NCBI GenBank assembly: GCA_027365835.1
Contig: DAHXLU010000120.1
Coordinates: 1-17,590, forward strand
DNA: 17,590 nucleotides
Direction of reading: 5' to 3'
DNA from: JAJZMA01 sp021850405
GTDB lineage: Bacteria; Chloroflexota; Dormibacteria; Aeolococcales; Aeolococcaceae
Shown here: piece by piece, positions 14,883-17,590 of the stretch
Layout: the number at the start of each line of letters is the position of its first letter
Numbering within the stretch: the first letter of the stretch is position 1
Translations under genes and position numbers: made by a program
Notes under the pieces: model-generated
What the model saw: only the letters and a program-made list of their open reading frames with translations
Told to the model about the DNA's origin: nothing
The model's database searches: none

Positions 14883-15669
14883 CTTGCCTTTGGGAACTGC
14901 AGAAAAAGCGCAGACTGCTCCTGCAGCAGTTGCAGACCGGACGATTGCCCTTGTCACGGGTGGTTCGAGAGGAATTGGTGCCGCTATTGTCCGGCAGCTT
15001 GCTGCAAGTGGCATGGAGGTTATCTTTACCTATGAGACCGCCAGGACTCGTGCCCATGAGCTTGCAGCTTTACTGTCTGAAAGTGGTGGTGCTGTCCAGG
15101 CATGGCAGTGTGATCTTGCCTCCCGTCGAGCCGGGACTGCCCTGGTGGAGCGGGCGCTCGCAGAGCTGGGCAGGGTAGACGTGCTGGTCAACAATGCCGG
15201 GATTGTGAGAGATGGGCTCTTTGTGCGTATGACAGACCAGGATTGGGATGCGGTAATTGCTGTGGATCTCACGGCTGCCATGGAAACCTGCAGGGCGGTG
15301 CTGCGCGGCATGTTGCGGGTGAGAGCAGGCAGGATCATCAATGTGGCCAGCATCTCAGGTGTCGTGGGGAACCCTGGTCAGGTGAACTATTCGGCTGCCA
15401 AGGCTGGCGTCATCGGGCTCACCAAGGCGCTGGCCAGGGAGGTCGGTGGTCGTGGCATCACGGTTAATGCTGTTGCTCCAGGATTCATAGATTCAGACAT
15501 GACGCGGGGCCTGCCAGAAAAAGTGGTGGATGGACTCGTGCGCCAGATTCCACTGGGCCGTTTTGGGACTGTCGATGAGGTTGCTGCTGCTGTAGACTTT
15601 CTGGCATCCCGTGCCGCGTCTTATATCAATGGCCAGGTTATTCATGTGGATGGTGGACTTGCCACATGA
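14875..15669 (+). CDS. fabG: 3-oxoacyl-ACP reductase FabG
   Basis: NADPH-dependent short-chain dehydrogenase that reduces 3-oxoacyl-ACP in the elongation cycle. TGGSRGIG (28-35) is the cofactor loop, CDL the adenine-site Asp80, NNAG (106-109) the structural motif. Ser159, Tyr172 and Lys176 (NYSAAK) are the catalytic residues. The fourth member of the usual Asn-Ser-Tyr-Lys tetrad appears as Asp131 (AVDLTAAM where NL is expected). C-terminal PLGRFGTVDEVAAAVDFL and INGQVIHVDGG are typical. The start is uncertain: TTG 14875 (264 residues) has GGGG 8 nt upstream and overlaps the fabD stop as TTGACTGA; ATG 14830, GTG 14866 and TTG 14884 are alternatives, giving a 10-28 residue pre-domain tail. Confidence 0.93.
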   Translation: MTDLPLGTAEKAQTAPAAVADRTIALVTGGSRGIGAAIVRQLAASGMEVIFTYETARTRAHELAALLSESGGAVQAWQCDLASRRAGTALVERALAELGRVDVLVNNAGIVRDGLFVRMTDQDWDAVIAVDLTAAMETCRAVLRGMLRVRAGRIINVASISGVVGNPGQVNYSAAKAGVIGLTKALAREVGGRGITVNAVAPGFIDSDMTRGLPEKVVDGLVRQIPLGRFGTVDEVAAAVDFLASRAASYINGQVIHVDGGLAT

Positions 15670-15703
15670 TCCCTGACCAAGGAAGGGTGATGAGGAAAAT
15701 CGT

Positions 15704-16133
15704 ATGACCGAAAAAAGCGCAGGGGTTGCAGGGGAAAATGCTGGAGATACTGGCCAGGAGCCAGTTGCCCCTACTGGAAAGCAGCCTGCAAGGCACTCCA
15801 GGGCAGCAGCACAGCGTCCAGTCGCACCTCTTGATGGAGCAACGGGGAAATACGCCTGGATCCCTCCTGAACTTGCCCAGAATCCGTTTGCATCGTCAGG
15901 TGTTGTAAATTCCCATGAGGCGGGTCAATCCCCGGTGCAGGATTCTGGCGGGGGAGGCACTGTGGCACGGGGCTCTGGCAGCGCTATGGAGCTGCACCCG
16001 CACCCGAACCCGAACAGGAGACAGGAGCTGGCAAAACGGCACGAAAGGGAAGACGGGGAGATACATAGGCAACCGGAAAGGAACAGGCAGCAGCAAGACA
16101 GGACAGAAAGACAGAAAGAACAAGGGGGTATTC
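15704..16133 (+). CDS. uncharacterised open frame before acpP, continuous with the rnc frame
   Basis: ATG 15704 has AGGAAAA 4 nt upstream and opens a Pro/Ala/Gly/Gln-rich, probably disordered frame (MTEKSAGVAGENAGDTGQEP, later GKYAWIPPELAQNPFASSG). From about 15990 the composition becomes charged and repetitive (HPHPNPNRR, then Arg/Gln/Glu-rich) because the DNA is purine-rich. No stop occurs before acpP, or inside acpP in this frame, and the frame runs on into RNase III. It could be a separate small gene whose end is unclear, the N-terminal tail of RNase III, or just acpP leader. The coordinates given cover only the part upstream of acpP. I recognise no domain. Confidence 0.35.
16009..16133 (+). 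promoter_or_regulatory. purine-rich acpP leader
   Basis: About 125 bp before acpP are strongly A/G on the plus strand, with GACAG and GAAAG repeats, ending in AAGGGGG 6 nt before ATG 16134. Unstructured purine leaders favour ribosome loading, which suits a very abundant protein such as ACP. Confidence 0.45.
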
Positions 16134-16382
16134 ATGACAGAGATGACATTCGAGAAGTTCAAGGGCATCGTGGTGGACCAGCTGGGAGTGGAGCCAGACC
16201 AAGTGACACCCGAGGCGTCGTTCGTGGAGGATCTGAACGCCGACTCGCTGGATCTGGTAGAGCTGATAATGGCGTTCGAGGAGGAGTACGGGATGGAGAT
16301 CTCGGACGAGGACGCCGAGAAGATCACGACAGTCAAACAGGCCTGGGACTACATTCAGGAAAAGGTGGGAGCCGCTTCGTAG
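16134..16382 (+). CDS. acpP: acyl carrier protein AcpP
   Basis: Carries growing acyl chains as thioesters on a phosphopantetheine arm; works with FabD and FabG encoded upstream. The 82-residue acidic helical protein has the attachment motif LNADSLDLVELIMAFEEEYG with Ser38, preceded by FVEDL and followed by ISDEDAEKITTVKQAWDYI, the classic helix III. ATG 16134 has AAGGGGG 6 nt upstream; ATG 16143 is too far from it. Codon use is sharply biased to G/C-ending codons (about a dozen GAG to one GAA), stronger than in fabD or fabG, as expected of a highly expressed gene. It lies entirely within a second open frame that leads into rnc, whose conserved start follows within about 10 bp. Confidence 0.96.
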   Translation: MTEMTFEKFKGIVVDQLGVEPDQVTPEASFVEDLNADSLDLVELIMAFEEEYGMEISDEDAEKITTVKQAWDYIQEKVGAAS

Positions 16383-16384
16383 GT

Positions 16385-17413
16385 CTCCTTCCGGAACAGG
16401 AAGCTGCACTGCTGGAGCTGGAAGACAGGCTCAACCTGCAGTTTCGTAACCGGGAGCTGCTCCAGGAGGCGATGACCCACTCCTCCTGGGCAAATGAGAA
16501 CAGCACAGCTGCCACCCTCTATCCTGATAATGAACGGCTTGAATATCTGGGTGACGCAGTACTGGAACTGGTTGTAGCAGAACATCTTTTTCGCAGGTTC
16601 CCGGACCATAAGGAGGGTCGGCTCACCCAGCAGCGGGCAGCACTGGTGAACACCATCTCTCTTTCCCTGCTCGCGGGAAGGCTGGGTCTGGGTTCGGTCC
16701 TGCTGCTGGGGAAGGGGGCGACGAAGACAAGGGCTGCAGAGCTGCCATCGCTGCTTGCCAATGGATTTGAGGCGCTTATGGGCGCTATCTTCCTGGAGCA
16801 TGGGTACGCAGCGGTGACCCGTCTTTTCTTTGATACCGTCGGGGATCTTGCAGACTGGGATGACATGAATTTCAAGGGCAGACTGCAGGAGGTGGCCCAG
16901 GAACTCCATGGGGTTGCACCTGTATACCGGGCAACGCCAGTCCATCTGGAAGGAAAGCGCCGGTATCACTCAACGGCAACTGTTGCTGGGGTTGTAGTGG
17001 GGGAAGGTGACGCCGCCACCAAACAGGCTGCTGAGCAGGCGGCCGCTGAGGCTGCACTCGGCAATGAGTTCCTGCGTCGGCAAGCCTCAGCCGTGCGTCG
17101 CAGGCCAGCGAGTGTCGAGCGCCCCGATCGTGGACGCATACCGGCGTCTGGAGCTGCGCCCAGACCTTCCCATCACAAGAGCTGGGCAGGAGTGTCAGTT
17201 GGGGTGGACGATGAGCGGCCCAGCGCCAGTCTTCTTTCCCGCCTGGGCAGGGTAGCACTGCGACTGGCTGCGCCCAAGGCGATAGTGGCCCCTGTCAAGC
17301 GGGAGGTGGAGCAGCCTGCCGTTGCTAGACGGCGCCGGCGGCATCGCTCTGGCAACCCGGCGGAGCCAGGTGGTGTTGCCCGTGGACAGGGCAGGCATTC
17401 AACGCCAAAATAG
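16385..17413 (+). CDS. rnc: ribonuclease III, start codon unresolved
   Basis: Double-strand-specific endonuclease for rRNA and mRNA processing. The homologous region begins just after the acpP stop (LLPEQEAALLELEDRL), then FRNRELLQEAMTHSS, the signature NERLEYLGDAVLELVVAEHL with the first acidic pair, and NGFEALMGAIFLEHG. The third acidic residue (Asp114 of E. coli) is Asn (codon 16760-16762); the final Glu is kept. A dsRNA-binding domain spans about 16866-17080. An Arg-rich, disordered tail of about 110 residues follows, absent from typical RNase III. No ATG, GTG or TTG lies between the acpP stop and ATG 16472, which would delete helix 1. In-frame options are CTG 16409 or 16412 after AGGAAG, ATG 16472, or the distant ATG 15704. 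The 5' coordinate given marks where homology begins, not a proven start. Confidence 0.93.
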   Translation, partial: LLPEQEAALLELEDRLNLQFRNRELLQEAMTHSSWANENSTAATLYPDNERLEYLGDAVLELVVAEHLFRRFPDHKEGRLTQQRAALVNTISLSLLAGRLGLGSVLLLGKGATKTRAAELPSLLANGFEALMGAIFLEHGYAAVTRLFFDTVGDLADWDDMNFKGRLQEVAQELHGVAPVYRATPVHLEGKRRYHSTATVAGVVVGEGDAATKQAAEQAAAEAALGNEFLRRQASAVRRRPASVERPDRGRIPASGAAPRPSHHKSWAGVSVGVDDERPSASLLSRLGRVALRLAAPKAIVAPVKREVEQPAVARRRRRHRSGNPAEPGGVARGQGRHSTPK

Positions 17414-17590
17414 AGCCGTTCCCTCCCTGGACTACCTGTCCCGCTACGTGCCGGCCGGCAGCGGTCCTGGTAGTGTGGTGTCTGCTTTGTCCACAATATC
17501 TTGTTGGTTTTGAAGCTTAGGGGGTCATCCCGCCACCATATGTTGACGCCGGGCCTGCCAAACGGGGACAATGCCTAGGATGAGAGTTAG
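17414..17590 (+). other. 177-bp end stretch after rnc
   Basis: No gene or clear terminator is visible. The only palindrome noted is GCCGGCCGGC near 17451-17460. In Bacillus and Streptomyces, smc follows rnc closely or after a few genes, so the next gene probably starts beyond the window. Confidence 0.4.

Noticed and set aside
15915..16133. Upstream in-frame extension of acpP from 15915
   Set aside because: The extension is Arg/Lys/Gly-rich, unlike ACP, and ATG 16134 has its own strong ribosome site and gives the normal ACP length.

Overview
The window reads as chromosomal DNA of a fairly GC-rich bacterium, probably Chloroflexota or a nearby terrabacterial lineage; this is inferred from gene order and protein character, not from a marker phylogeny. 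Three features support it. The core gene order blends a Bacillus-type cluster (rpmB-yloU-yloV-recG ... fabD-fabG-acpP-rnc) with an Actinobacteria-type one (recG-rsmD-coaD-sepIVA-like-rpmF-rnc). A FakA/DegV fatty-acid kinase pair is present. TTG and GTG starts are frequent.

Left part, minus strand (3820 to 1): a three-gene secretion operon. It encodes a 248-residue secreted protein with six cysteines, a 687-residue paralogue carrying two LamG domains, and a SipW/ER-type signal peptidase whose ORF is still open at the window edge. The LamG pair sits exactly between the third and fourth cysteines of the same six-cysteine domain, so the locus looks like a dedicated peptidase with a plain subunit and a decorated subunit of a cell-surface structure. 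After a 547-bp gene-free stretch comes rpmB (bL28), also on the minus strand.

Centre, plus strand (5005 to 11964): asp23/yloU, fakA, degV (FakB-like), recG, rsmD, coaD and a SepIVA/DivIVA-like coiled-coil gene. Most junctions overlap or nearly touch, so this is probably one or two transcripts joining fatty-acid activation, replication-fork repair, rRNA methylation, CoA synthesis and cell-envelope growth.

Between the SepIVA-like gene and rpmF, where actinobacterial relatives carry DUF177 (YceD), there is a decayed AAA ATPase with two in-frame stops and a one-base frameshift. I see no DUF177 gene.

Right part, plus strand (13644 to 17413): rpmF (58 codons), fabD, fabG, acpP and rnc. plsX is absent from its usual place. 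acpP lies wholly inside a second open frame that begins with a good ribosome site at 15704 and continues without a stop into RNase III. RNase III itself has no ATG, GTG or TTG between acpP and its conserved N-terminus. Its start is therefore unresolved, and this is one of the two most unusual signals here, with the LamG insertion. The window ends 177 bp after rnc, before the smc-type gene expected next. I found no tRNA, rRNA, CRISPR array or intact transposon.
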